Of a DNA stretch of 64,000 nucleotides, positions 1-11,999 are shown piece after piece. The first letter of the stretch is position 1, and every line of letters starts with the position of its first letter. A program made the position numbers and the translations under genes. This DNA comes from Piper betle (taxonomy: Eukaryota > Streptophyta > Magnoliopsida > Piperales > Piperaceae). The notes under the pieces were generated by a model, which had not been told where the DNA came from, did no database searches, and saw nothing but the letters and a program-made list of their open reading frames with translations. The stretch lies in assembly GCA_033002965.1 (NCBI GenBank), contig JAURVB010013957.1, positions 174,414 through 238,413 of the forward strand. The letters are read 5' to 3'.

Positions 1-1529
1 AAATGTCACTTAACTCATCCTGCAAGTAATAAATTAAACATACAATAAAATAGAGCATAAAATAAAAATGAGTCCTAAACGAACCTGGTAGAAGCTCCAA
101 GCGTGTCCTCGTGCCTAGGAGGCGAGCTCCTACTCCGTACCTACACATCAAATCTAGAAGCTAATGTGTGCTAACTGAATGATGCATCAATTCAACATGA
201 ACATTACACTCCCAACACAGACATCATCCATCACAATCCACAATCATCAGTGTGAAAAAAATTCTAACTCAGCTTATTCATACTAATTTTATTATGTTTT
301 TTTTTCTAAGTTACGTAATAGTCAATTAGCATGCTCATATTTAATTTGCCAAATTTTAGATCACCAACATTCATTCCCTATTAATCAAATCATACAAATT
401 ATCACTTCATTCACAATCAGACATTTATCAAGACAATTAATCAATCCTAACATGTTGTACTAACAATCATCGATTTTGAATAATTAATCAAAGGTAATTA
501 TACCTCTTGTCGACAATCGACGATAGCTAGGTCTCATCACGTGGCTCGAGACTCAAATTCGGTGCTCGAGGGCACCCGAAGTCCGATCGGGTTCAATTAG
601 ATGAGTTTGGCTAAAGATCAAGAAAATTCCAGCAAATCCGATTTTCCAGTAGGGTTCCAATGGTTTTCTAGCGAGCCCGACACGTCTACGAGATTGACAC
701 GGTCGGCAGAGGTGGCGGCTTGCCGGAAAAGTGTAAAACAGGGCCGTCGGTGGTGGGTGACGAGATCCGGCCGGTATGGGCGGTGATGAGCTCCACTCCA
801 GTCAAGGAAGGTCGTGGGAGGGTCAGCAACGTAGAGGCTGCGACTAGATGGTAGCGGCAACGGTCGCCAAAGGCGGGATCTGCTACGGGAGCGTGGCATA
901 GCCACGGCGGCTTTCTCAGGCCGTGGAGGCTAGCGGTGGTCGCGGGCGGTCGGGGGCGGCACGGCAATGGCGCGACGGGGTTAGGCGGTATAGATCGACA
1001 GCTGGATGGCTGCGGCGGCGATGACAAGAAAAGGGGTGGCGCAGCAGCGATCAGGGTTTGGGGGAGAAGAAAAAGGGTCGGGGTAATGATGGGTGGTAAT
1101 ATCGTAAATAAAACTTGACTCGAGTCAAAAATAATAACTAACTCATAATAAATCCTAGAAAAAATCCAAAAAATAGGGAAATATCCCATAAAATATAATA
1201 CACACCAAAACATCACAATGACATGCTCTATAACTAATAACCCACCCAAACTATCTGTAACGCGTCCTAATGAATTATTCGGCCTAAAAATAATTTTACA
1301 GTCTGATACAAAAAATAATTGGGCATACTCTCATATATTCTGATAACTCATTATGATGTTGTCTTATTGGTATTATCATCATATAATTGGGCACACACGA
1401 CCCTCATAACTCATACGCGCGATCGGCTTCGACTAAGTACACATATTTTGAAATTAACTCGACTCGAACCGACGACTAAACTAGTCTGTTCATGAGTATA
1501 AAACCTTAACTCGGATTGTGGGTTTTACA
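1..1529 (-). mobile_element. LTR (partial, cut by window start), Ty3/Gypsy-like
   Basis: This stretch is colinear with the last 1.65 kb of the complete solo LTR at 60619-63555. Shared landmarks are the CACTTAAC start, the 'CCTGGTAGAAGCTCC' block, a GC-rich centre near 500-1085 and a TTTTACA end at 1529. I read the family as minus-oriented because its other terminus gives GGGTGTTACA on the minus strand, as in Tekay/Del-type LTRs, so the LTR start would be at 1529. The other end lies outside the window, so solo or full-length status is unknown. The GC-rich ORFs inside are not conserved proteins. Confidence 0.75.
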
Positions 1530-4500
1530 ATGGTGCCCATACATCTATAGGTATAGCACCTATACCTCTATGACATCACCAAGTCAACCTATACCTTCTT
1601 ATCGCCATACCTCTTTAGGTATGGTACCCATACCTATGACATCACCAAACCAACTACCCATTTTCTATAAAATTCACCACTTCTCTCACCTTTTCACAAT
1701 TTCTCCTTCCCTCCTCACCTCCAACCACTTTCTTCTACTCTCCTTAGACTTTTTCTTCCTCCTTGGAGCTCCAAGCAACCCCCTCCACGTTCCAAGCATC
1801 CTTGGGTAGTAGGCTTTGAGGTTGGAGGCCTCAAAGGACCTCCCCTTGGTCTTCACTCGTTAGCATCAGGTTTGAGCTGCCACTATTTCTCGTTGTTTGA
1901 TGTGTATTTCTTATATGATTCAATGAATTTATTTTTAGAACAGTTTTATCGTGCATATCTGAATGTTAGGAGAATTTGGAGTACCATTTATCATATTTGG
2001 CCAAGTAAATAAATAGATACAATTTTTATAATGCATGTAGGTCATTCATATGCACCATTTCAGTGTAAAAATCATATCTTGTCATTGTGATGTCTCATTT
2101 ACATGATTCTTATTTTGTTGCACTCACAACATGTATATCTACAACTTTTGTGTTATGTGTTTTACCTTCCATGCCCTAAAATTTGCATGTATTAGGGTAA
2201 AATTTGACGAAAGGTGGCTACTTATACCATTATAGTGATATAAGTGCTCCTTTCTCCAATTTTTACTCTTTGACCTTGTAGGATCTGTTGATGCACAGTA
2301 TGCCATATTTTTCATGGTAACTTTATCAGTTCTTGGTAAAATTTTAATCTAGATATAACCACTAAATATTCATGACCATAACCCATAAGTACACCTTGTA
2401 TTTCTTGTGTGTTTATGATTATGAACATGATGTGTGATATTTTAAGCCACAAATTTTAAAACTAATAAAATATTGTAAAATTATATGATATTCCCCTAAT
2501 TGTCTACTTGAAAGATATACATTTTTAGAATGGTTAAAAACTATCTAGTTATGTTTAAGTGGTCTTTATCGGGATAGTGAAAAGATGTTAGGTGAAAACC
2601 CTAGTTTTTCACTCCAGTTGTAAATTATCTTAAAATAGATTAATGGTGTTGAATTTCAATAAAACTTGGTCCACACCTTACGCTTTGTCTCAGCAGCACC
2701 GTTACCAATTTTGGGCCCATTTGGGTAGGATCCCAATTTTATTTGTAAATTTCAAATTTGTTGGGTAGGCTCTGATTGGGCTCAAGCTATGTGTGTTAGC
2801 TAACTAGGCCCACTGAACCAAGCCAATTTGGAGTCCTCTAGCCATGTACCAATAGTTACAAAATGGGTGTGCATCCTAGGAACACCGTTCCAGCACCTTA
2901 GGGCCGAGCTTAATGAGCCTTGTTCCCCTTGATTGGCCTATGCAACAAACATGGTAGAATTTTACTATCAACCTTAGATTGTAAGGGACAACACATCCAA
3001 ATTTCAGCCCATTTGGGCATTGTTAGGTCCATCCAAAAAATCGTCTGGTAAGCCCATTTGATTAAAAACCCTAGACTTGATTAAACCCACTAAGTAAACA
3101 TAAAACCAAAACCTTAATTAAGTTACATAATAAGGTTTAACACTTCACGTAGGACCTAACTAAGATAATTAAGTGATGTTAACTGCTGAGCTTATGTGGA
3201 GGCTATGCCTCGTTTTGTGTACTGATGTGGCCCAATTCTTATTCGGTTCCATCTTTGTGCTAGGTATCACAGGTGAGCTCACCAACTAAAATACGGAGGT
3301 CTACTCACCCAGGTCCGTAGGACTCTCCTTTGCTTGATCTCTGCTTGACTCCATGCATGTCGAGTTTAATCGTGTTTTTGACGTAGGACGACATTGACGG
3401 TGTTTTATCAAATCCCTCTAATGTCGGGCCATATAGCTGCATTTCTACACATATTGAATAAAACTACAAGGATGAGACCCCTTGTTGGTTTTCGAGCTAA
3501 AGCTCAAGAAATATATGATATAAACCTTTTCCCTAAACCTATTATATAAGTATGCGCATTTTTACGGATTTCACGAATAAGAGAGTGGGCAGTATGGAGA
3601 TATATATGAATCACACTAGTACTCCTTCAAACCCTGAGGTAGTGCGGTGTATGAGGGTATTGTGTAACGCAGCACATTTCTAGAATTTGTGGCACTAACT
3701 TAATTATTTATTTTGCCACTTCAGTACCGTGGCAGGCATAATATAGAGGATGTGAGGTTGTAAGCGTTGTATGTATGAATATGAATATTAGTCGTGCATG
3801 CGAGCGAGCACTTGTTTAAATATGTTTGCTTACAACCTAGTGTGAGGTAATTCTAAAGTTTCTTAAGTTTTCATGGGTAATGGAATACCCATTTGCCAAC
3901 TTGCTATTTTACTGGTAATTATTCAGACCGGTAATCAAATTTATTTGATTAGTGACGTGGTTTTCTATTATATGTAGGTGAGGTTCCTTGGCGTTGGCCA
4001 GCCTAGGTGCATGGATCAGACAGCTCAGTGGCGGTGGTGGTGGGGGCCCTGTGTTATGTTGTTTGCTTTAAACCGTGTATTTTATATGACAGGCATATGC
4101 CCAAACTATGTCAACCTTGTACGATTATGATGTATGCAATGATGGTTGTGCTAGCATGTTTTAACTTTATATTATTAGATTTTATTGTGGAGTTATAATA
4201 CTTTGGGGCAAGGCTAACCATCGTCTGCAAGGTATATAAACCTCAGAGTCCTAAAACATGGCGAGGTGCTAAGTCAGGTACATGAAACATATTTGGCTGT
4301 AGTTGTTTCTGTGTTAGAGTAACGTGGGTGGAGGAGCTTACGGTTTACACTACATGAAGACCTATGTGAAGTCCGGCTATTATGGTTTGATGCTCTAATA
4401 CTCGATGATGTTGTGTAACTCCCTGATGCTTTAATTATTGCTCACATAGGGTATACGAAACAGGTAACTATGACCCTTGTTAAAATACCCGCATCATCTT

Positions 4501-5742
4501 CATGTAACTAATAAGAAGACATAAGCCAATCACTTGAACTAAGTTGTAAGAATATGATACACGCAACAACATGCAACCACAAAATTGTAGCGGGGGTGTG
4601 CTTCTTCTACAGTTAGGGGTGATCATCACATTTTTAAAGTCACCACTCATAGTCGTCGGGATAGTTCTACCTCTGTTACAACTAGGGGTGTTCATATAGG
4701 AATCCTTTAAATTTAAGATCCATCTTTGTATTATGAACTCTGCATGCATTTTATGAAAACCAAAACGGGTGTCTGTCTTAAGCCTCCACTGAGGGTTGAG
4801 ATTCACTTTTGTAAAGTCTGTATGCGATTGCCCAACGAGTAGCTTCCAAATTATAATATCACGAGTCGGTCTATCCCTTCGGCCGAATTGGGGGGTTACA
4901 GTTTTTATCAAGTTTTTTAGTGAGAAGAGCTGGTGAATATGACCTCATGTATACCATGAACAAGATCATACCCAGGTCATAGTGGGCTCTGGATTAGTGA
5001 GAAGGTTATTCCATTCCTGAGGGATTCTTACATCTCTACTTCTTGAGCTTCCTCACATCCGAATAGGCGTAGAGTAGGCGGGTATTGTTGGGTAGAACGC
5101 ATGTCTAGACTTGTGGTATCAAAGGGTACTGAAAAAGTGACTACTTGAGAGTACTCAGTCATTTTGCTTTTGGTTAGGCGTTATATAGAAGTATAGAGAG
5201 GGCTTAAGATATGTAATTTTCCCGTGAGTGGGAATAGTTATTGTCGAGAGAGGCATTTATCGAGAGTAACATAACACTAGTTCAGTTTGAGATGCTATCG
5301 AGTCTATAACTTGATGGCTCCTCAGTAGCAACCCTTTGAGTATTCCACAAATAGTATATTTGGTTTTTCTTTTCTCACGAAAATATGTTTCTACTTACCT
5401 GTTTGTACTAATTATTATCCAAACTAGTGACATTTGTTGCGAACGTTTTTCTTATTACACATTAGGTCTTACATTCCTTTGTATTGGGTCGGTTTTGGTG
5501 GAAGGGATAGATAGAAGCCACACACACTTGTGTTGAGCGCACCATTATTTTCTTTCGTGTTTTTTATATATTTGATGTGTTTTCATGTATATTTAGTAAT
5601 ATCTTTCATTCTTGACACATCAAGAAGGTGGTTTTGATCAAATTATTGTTAGAGTCTTATAGATTATTTGATTTAGACACAATACGACTCGATCGTAATA
5701 GTTCTGTTTCGTTTTTTGATGAACTGAAATTGAGGTGTTACA
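1530..5742 (+). mobile_element. Degenerate plus-oriented LTR related to the 60.6-kb solo LTR
   Basis: About 3240-3600 and 4940-5742 match the reverse complement of the solo LTR at 60619-62040: an 'ACCAGGTCCGT' block, a 'GTGGGCTCTGGATTAGTG' block, a 'CTTGTGGT..CAAAGGGTACT' block and a GAGGTGTTACA terminus at 5742. About 1530-1800 looks like an LTR promoter: two palindromic boxes (near 1555 and 1610), TATAAAA at 1676, then a CT-rich leader. The middle (1900-3240) is AT-rich and resembles nothing I know. No primer-binding site follows 5742. The left boundary and target duplication cannot be set. Confidence 0.55.
3663..4900 (+). mobile_element. Possible nested solo LTR (1.24 kb)
   Basis: Homology to the solo LTR family stops near 3600 and resumes near 4920, so something of about 1.3 kb sits between. 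The block from TGTAACGC (3663) to GGGGGGTTACA (ending 4900) has typical LTR termini and size. The five flanking bases differ (TATTG versus GTTTT), so a clean insertion is not shown. No protein-coding sequence is recognisable. Confidence 0.35.
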
Positions 5743-5805
5743 ATGACATTTATATTTTGTGAACGATAAATTATTTTAGATAATTGTAAATTTTAACTCA
5801 TTTAA

Positions 5806-7039
5806 TGTAAAAACCATGATTTTTTATTACAAGACTCAAACCTAAATATTATGAAATAAATATAGATGAACAGATATGGTTGTTTATCAAGTCGACCGGT
5901 CATGGTTCGACTTAAGGTCACCTAGAAAATACCTATTCATGAATGGATGATGGGGTGTGAGAATTTAATGAAGGGGCTCGTTGAACCTAGGAAATACCAA
6001 TGGATGATGGGGTGTGAGAATTTAATGAAAGGGCTCGTTGAACCTAGGAAATACCAATGGATGATGGGGTATGAGAATTTAATGAAGGGAATGGTTGAAG
6101 TGTATATATCTATGCAAGAGGAGGGAGTATTTCAGGCATCATCTCCGTCCCAGGCGACCTCCCATTACTGTGTGAGTATTTCATCCTTCATCTTATTTGT
6201 TTCCATTTAGATTCTTGCATGCAAAGTTTTGTTGGAGACGCCTTTGTTAATCCCTAGCGTCTTATGCATAGGGTTCTTGTCGATTTCTTGGTATGAACTG
6301 CTGTGAGTCTTTGGGGTTGGGTGTTTGTTTTGTGTTTTGTTAATAGATATGTCAGAATGGACCTGACAGTAAAAAATGGATATGTCAAAATGGACCTGAC
6401 AGCTAAAATGGATATGTCAGAATGGACCTAACAACCAAAAATGGATATGTCAGAATAGACCTGACAGCCAAAAATTGATATATCAGAATGGACCTGACAG
6501 CCAAAAATGGACATGTCAAAATGGACCTGACAGCCAAAATGGACATGTCAGAATGGCCCGGACAGCCAAAATGGACATGTCAGAATGGACATGACAGCCA
6601 AAAATGGACATGTCAGAATGGACCTGACAGCCAATAATGACTAATCTCAGAATGAACTAGGAGACCACCTAATCTCAGAATGAACTGGGAGATAAACTTT
6701 TAATCTCAGAATGACCTGAGAGCATGTAGAACTACATTGAGCTTAATCCCAACATGGGTATGTAGGCTAATCAATATTGTTTGATTTCAACTCACCTAAG
6801 GAAAATTACAAGTATGGTTGGTGGTTCTTTTATGAACTCAGGGTAGGAGAATGGATAATAAATTAGACTTCATTTTATTTTCTTGTACTATACATGTGGC
6901 TTTGGGAAACGATCCAAGACTGTAGAGTCACGCCCGGACCGGTTAAGGCTAGTCATTACAGGGTTGGTTTGGTTTAATTTCGAGTAACGCCTAGCCAGTT
7001 GGGCCCATAGTATTGTGAAAAAAATGGCGGGTCGTTACA
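5806..7039 (+). repeat. 5' LTR of the 5806-8579 element
   Basis: It contains two internal tandem arrays. At 5946-6110 a 57-bp unit (2.7 copies) happens to keep an open frame, giving MMGCENLMKGLVEPRKYQW repeats. At about 6337-6650 a unit of 31-33 bp occurs about nine times, each carrying the small inverted repeat TGTCAG...CTGACA. A few 'AATCTCAGAATGA' units follow. Confidence 0.9.
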
Positions 7040-7283
7040 AGTGGTATCAGAGCACGGTTTTCCAAAAGCTCACATTTTATGACTCAAGTACCTTGTTGAA
7101 AAGTCCAGTAATTATCTTTTTTCCAATGTGTTATGTTATTAATTAACAAAGTTCTTCGTTAATAAACCTCAGTCAAAACTGAAACATGAATGTATAAATG
7201 AACCATGATGGTTCGATGTGTCACGTGCTTATCATCTTGCTGTTATAATATTTCGAGGACGAAATATCTCTAGGTTGGGAAAT

Positions 7284-8579
7284 TGTAAAAACCATGATTT
7301 TTTATTACAAGACTCAAACCTAAATATTATGAAATAAATATAGATGAACTGATATGGTTGGTTATCAAGTCGACCGGTCATGGTTCGACTTAAGGTCACC
7401 TAGAAAATACCTATTCATGAATGGATGATGGGGTGTGAGAATTTAATGAAGGGGCTCGTTAAACCTAGGAAATACCAATGGATGATGGGGTGTGAGAATT
7501 TAATAAAGGGGCTCGTTGAACCTAGGAAATACCAATGGATGATGGGGTATGAGAATTTAATGGAGGGAATGGTTGAAGTGTATATATATGCAGGAGGAGG
7601 GAGTATTTCAGGCATCATCTCCGTCCCAGGTGACCTCCCATTACTGTGTAAGTATTTCATCCTTCATCTTATTTGTTTCCATTTAGATTCTTGCATGCAA
7701 AGTTTTGTTGGAGATGCCTTTGTTAATCCCTAGCGTCTTATGCATGGGGTTCTTGTCGACTGCTTGGTATGAACTGCTGCGAGTCTTTGGGGTCGGGTGT
7801 TTATTTTGTGTTTTGTTAATGGATATGTCAGAATGGACCTGACAGGCAAAAATGGATATGTCAGAATGGACCTAACAACCAAAATGTTCTAACAACCAAA
7901 ATGGATATGTCAGAATGGACCTGACAGCCAAAATGGATATGTCAGAATGGACCTGACAGCAAAAAATGGATATGTCAGAATGGACCTGACAGCCAAAAAT
8001 GGGATATATCAGAATGGACCTGACAGCCAAAATGGATATGGGACAGCCAAATGGATATATCAGAATGGACCTGACAGCCAAAGTGGATATGTCAGAATGG
8101 ACCTGACAGCCAAAAATGAACATGTCAGAATGGACCTGATAGCCAATAACGACTAATCTCAGAATGAACTGGGAGACCACTTAATCTCAGAATGAAGTGG
8201 GAGACCACCTAATCTCAGAATGAACTGGGAGACAAACTTTTAATCTCAGAATGACCTGAGAGCCTGTAGAACTACATTGAACTTGATCCCGACATGGGTA
8301 TGTAGGCTAATCAAGATTGTTTGATTTCAGCTCCCCTAAGGAAAATTACAAGTATGGTTGGTAGTTCTTTTACGAACTCAGGGTAGGAGAATGGATAATA
8401 AATTGGACTTCCTTTTATTTTCTTGTGTTATACATGTGGCTTTGGGAAACGATCCAAGACTATGGAGTAACGCCCGGACCGGTTAGGGCTGGTCGTTACA
8501 GGGTTGGTTTGGTTTAATTTCGAGTAACGCCTAGCCAGCTGGGCCCATAGTATTGTGAAAAAAATGGCGGGTCGTTACA
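7284..8579 (+). repeat. 3' LTR of the 5806-8579 element
   Basis: This is the direct copy of the 5' LTR. It differs by scattered substitutions and by copy number in the 31-33 bp minisatellite (about 7820-8140, with two extra partial units). It is 62 bp longer than the 5' LTR. The divergence shows that the insertion is not recent. Confidence 0.9.
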
Positions 8580-8584
8580 TTTAA

Positions 8585-9221
8585 TATTGTTGCTTTATAA
8601 TATATAAAGTGATAAAATTTAATAATATATTAACCGTTTAATTGATAGCTAAATAGTAAAAATTCGGTTGTGGTAAAATCTTATAGGCTTTGTTAATGGC
8701 CAGATTATGGTAGAAATTTCTAACATAGTAAATAATGAATGCTATTGATCAAACTGTTGTAATTTTATCAACGATATCTCAAGCTTCATAAGTGGTTATT
8801 TTTAGCTACTTCCTTAATCACATCTAACCTGCAACTTACTTACAAAATCTAAAAAACTTAGACCCAATTATGATACAATTAAAGTCGTTGTTATTAAAAA
8901 TTTGTGCTTTAAAAGTTGAAATAAGTTCCCTCAAATACCATTAAACTTGTATTATCCATCGAAATATTTACTATTTTGCTTTACATTTTCTCGGGATTAA
9001 AATTTTTTTAAAGTCTTACTTGAAATTTTAAGACGTAGATTTTCCATCCACGATGCCTCAACTCCTTTTTTGTTTATACAAAGTAGCAAAAAATAATATT
9101 GGCTATATAAATTATAGCCCGTGTAATAACCTTCGAATAAAAAAAATATGACAATCAAAGAATGCCCCATGTTTTATTTTTTAGTTCTATCTCCATATGC
9201 AGCTAGTAGTATATAAAAAAT
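8585..9221. other. AT-rich intergenic DNA
   Basis: I see no gene, RNA or recognisable element in this stretch. It is strongly AT-rich with short poly-A and poly-T tracts. Confidence 0.6.
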
Positions 9222-10068
9222 AGAGAACTGATTTCCTGCGCCAGAGGCAGGAATCGGTTCTCTGCGCCACAAATTTTTGGGCCGTCCAATTATAAGGACG
9301 GCCTTGATTTATTATTTTTTTAAAAAAAATTAAAATTTGATTTGGGCCATTCGATTACAAGGACGGCCCACATCATTGAGTAGCGAAGTGCCGCCATGGC
9401 AGGGGTGGCAAGGGGGAGCACGGCGGGGTAGGCCAATCCCGGCCCCGTCGCCAGCCCTGCCCCTTGCCTCGTCCTTGCCCTGGCCCCCATCCTGCCCCAC
9501 CCCTTACCACCCTGCCCCTGCCCCTTTTTTTCGTCACGGCCACGGCCAGATCCGGCCATGACAAGCTGGATCTGGCTTCCCCTGACCAGATCTGGTCAGG
9601 GGATGGCCAGGTCAAGCTTGTCAAGGCCGGATCTGGTCGGCGATGGCCAAATCAGGCCATGACAAGAAAAGAAATTGGATGTCATCCCATTGTGGATGTC
9701 GCCGCCCTGTAGTGGGCACCCCACCTCCCTGCTCCCCACTCTCCCTCGATGGCCGATGGGCGGGGGGAGGACGGGGTTGAGCGGGAGCGGGTGGAGGGGC
9801 ATCTGTGACGGCCGTAGGGGGTGGGACGACGGGGTTGAGGGGGAGCGGGGTGGAGGGGCATCTGCGACGAGGCGGCAATGAGACGGGGCGGTGATGTCCC
9901 CTCCCCCTCCACCCATCGGCCATCACCCCCACCTGCCCACCCCGGTGGCCAGTCGTAGCCAGAATCCTGCTACCAGCGAAAGAGGTGATGGAGTTTTTTT
10001 TTATCGTCAAATCTAGGTTGTCCGATCATATGGATGGCCCAGATTATACTTTGGGGCAAGAAAGTTTT
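9222..10068. mobile_element. Foldback/TIR element with GC-rich cargo (copy 1)
   Basis: The left end starts with a hairpin (GATTTCCTGC...GCAGGAATC) followed by TCTCTGCGCCACA and the palindrome GGCCGTCC...GGACGGCC. The right end near 10015-10050 carries a degraded inverted match (GTCCGATCATATGGATGGCCCAGAT). The interior is GC-rich with an internal repeat (ACGGGGTTGAG...GGAGGGGCATCTG, twice near 9773 and 9833). It resembles the better-preserved element at 36936-37443. Overlapping ORFs in several frames reflect GC-rich composition, not a protein. Confidence 0.6.
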
Positions 10069-10955
10069 CCTACCCCTTGCTCAAGAACTTTTTACCCTAA
10101 AAAATATAAGCATAATATTATTAGCGTTTATGATCATTAGATCTTGTTAAGCCTTTTTGGCCTCTAAAAGGTACTTGTAATAGGTGTCACAAACCTCTCT
10201 TAATTCAAAAACTAGATAAGGGAATAATGTTTTCTCATTAGTTTATATACAAATCATTAATACCCTCTACGACCGATGTATGATAAACCCAACATGTCTT
10301 AAATCAAATTATTATTAATAATGTATAAAACAAAGTAAGTACTTTTTTAAAAAAAGGCAAAAGTAAATATAACTTTTAATTAATTAATTATATCAAGATT
10401 ATACTCAAGTTCTATCCTGTTGATTTGTTAATTTGATTTTCATATCAAGTTGGAAACTTAAACCTAAAATGCTCAAAGCATTGATCGAAAATTAAAATTT
10501 TACATTTGTTTGGGCTTTTTCAATCATTGAACATATTTTTTAAGAAAAATTCCAACATTTAATTTTCACTACTATTATTGTACTGGAATTTGTCGCTTAT
10601 TCATAAAATTATTTTCTTGAAAAAAACAATTCATTGACCTAATAGAATATCAAAATTTCTCATCAGGTCATGTTGTCCTCATTTTATAAAGAAGTCTCCT
10701 CTTAAATTCTTTTTCAAGTAATATTATAGAAATAACTTACACATAAAAATGTGTTTTAGTAGGAGGATAAAGACTCTTATAAGGCAATAATAAAAAATTG
10801 TTTGATTAAATATTCTAAAATTGTCATAAAATTGTTACAAATTTAAGAAGTGAGAACCTGTAAGTATGGCCGTTACAATTATTAAAGGAGTTTTGTTTGA
10901 ATGCTTGAATATATATATATAGAAAGAAAGAGAGAGAAAAAAAAGATAGCCCATG
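10069..10955. other. AT-rich intergenic DNA with a degenerate repeat
   Basis: There is no gene. The 10140-10300 part (GTACTTGTAATAGGTGTCAC..., ending in ATAAACCCAACATG) resembles 31250-31690 and may be an old LTR fragment. A (TA)n run sits near 10905, followed by a GA-rich run. Confidence 0.45.
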
Positions 10956-11265
10956 GCTACAAGAAAAACTTCCAGCAGTCGCCACAATCTAGACAGTCGG
11001 ATATAATCTAACAGCCGACATTTATTTTCTTAGAAAAACCATGTCCTTCCCATCTTCCCTCCCATTGCCGCTCACGCTGCCACCGCTGGGGTGTAGGCAG
11101 GGTCGTAGGGGGCAGAGACCAGGGGTGGGGGCATGGCGATGAGGGTGAGGGCATGGGTGCGGCAGATGGCAGCAGCGGGGAGGAGGGTAAGATGAAGGGG
11201 GTTTTTAAGAAAATAGATCTGGGTTGTCATATTATATATGATGGTACAGATTGGGGCGCCTATAG
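10956..11265. mobile_element. Foldback/TIR element with GC-rich cargo (copy 3, degenerate)
   Basis: The left side has CGCCACAATCTAGACAGTCGGAT and the right side, inverted, has GCGCCCCAATCTGTACCATCAT. Both correspond to the sub-terminal block of the element at 36936-37443. The roughly 150-bp interior is GC-rich and purine-biased on the plus strand. No reading frame is convincing. Confidence 0.45.
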
Positions 11266-11990
11266 AAAATTTTTTCGCGGTTCGGTTGCCCTCGGTACCC
11301 AATCCCTATATCAACCAATCCCTGTATATTGTAATGTTTTGTCAAGATTTTTAAAGCGCGATTTTACTATTTTATATTTTGTCAAACTTTTGTAGCCATA
11401 ATAGTTGCATAGTTTTCAAGAGTGTCCGAAATAATATAATCAAATGTCCTGTTGGTAATATATTGATAATTGTTATAATTTAAATATAATTAAAAATTTT
11501 ACACATTAAATTTTCAATAAAAGTTACCGTAGCTCTTTATGATTTATTAAAACTATAATAGGATAGATTTATTTGTTTCTCATTTATTGTTAGTTTTTCT
11601 AGCACGTAAAACTTTTAAAAAGAATAATTTTTAACTATTATTTATAGGAATCTATAATTGTATTGATCATCTTCTTCTCTCTTGTATAATTATTAACTAA
11701 TCATTAACAAATATAACATTTTTAAGACAATTATATAAAATTATAAAAATTTGATAAATATAATAATATTAAAATTTGACAAATATGTCATTTAATCAAT
11801 TTGACTACTCGACTTATAACATAAATTATACAAAATTAATAAATGTGACATCAATATTTAAGATAATTGTGTTAAATTAATAATTTAAATTGTATTTATA
11901 ATTAATTATTTATTAATTTAATTTTAAATATTATTAATATATTTTTTAAAAGAAAAAATTATAAGTATCTGGAAGGTAACACGGATAATA
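11266..11990. other. AT-rich intergenic DNA
   Basis: Extremely AT-rich, with no recognisable gene or element. It lies just upstream of the kinase gene leader. Confidence 0.6.
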
Positions 11991-11999
11991 ACCTAGTAT

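Larger units (their letters stand above)
5806..8579 (+). mobile_element. Complete non-autonomous LTR retrotransposon with TTTAA target duplication
   Basis: Two direct repeats, 5806-7039 (1234 bp) and 7284-8579 (1296 bp), both start TGTAAAAACCATG and end GGGTCGTTACA. Five-base target duplications TTTAA lie at 5801-5805 and 8580-8584. The 244-bp interior begins, two bases after the 5' LTR, with TGGTATCAGAGC (7042-7053), the primer-binding site complementary to initiator tRNA-Met. Near its end, 7252 onward reads FEDEISLGW, like the last residues of chromovirus pol. There is no gag, protease, reverse transcriptase or integrase, so this is an internally deleted passenger that would need another element's proteins. 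Confidence 0.93.

Noticed and set aside
618..1249. Long overlapping ORFs in the GC-rich part of the first LTR, both strands (and the same at 62392-63142)
   Set aside because: They are open in several frames at once, differ between the two LTR copies and match no domain. GC-rich composition explains them.
3663..4900. Nested insertion claimed as proven
   Set aside because: The termini look LTR-like, but the flanking five bases do not match. It is kept only as a low-confidence feature.
5947..6210. Repetitive peptide (MMGCENLMKG units) as a possible protein
   Set aside because: It is the translation of a 57-bp tandem repeat inside an LTR; the repeat length happens to be divisible by three.
6337..8145. 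Regularly spaced palindromic repeats that look CRISPR-like
   Set aside because: There are no unique spacers and no cas genes. The sequence is plant nuclear, and the repeat is a minisatellite within LTRs.
9464..10010. Pro-rich ORFs on both strands near 9.3-10.0 kb
   Set aside because: They lie inside a foldback element with GC-rich cargo, and no frame is favoured or conserved in the related copies.
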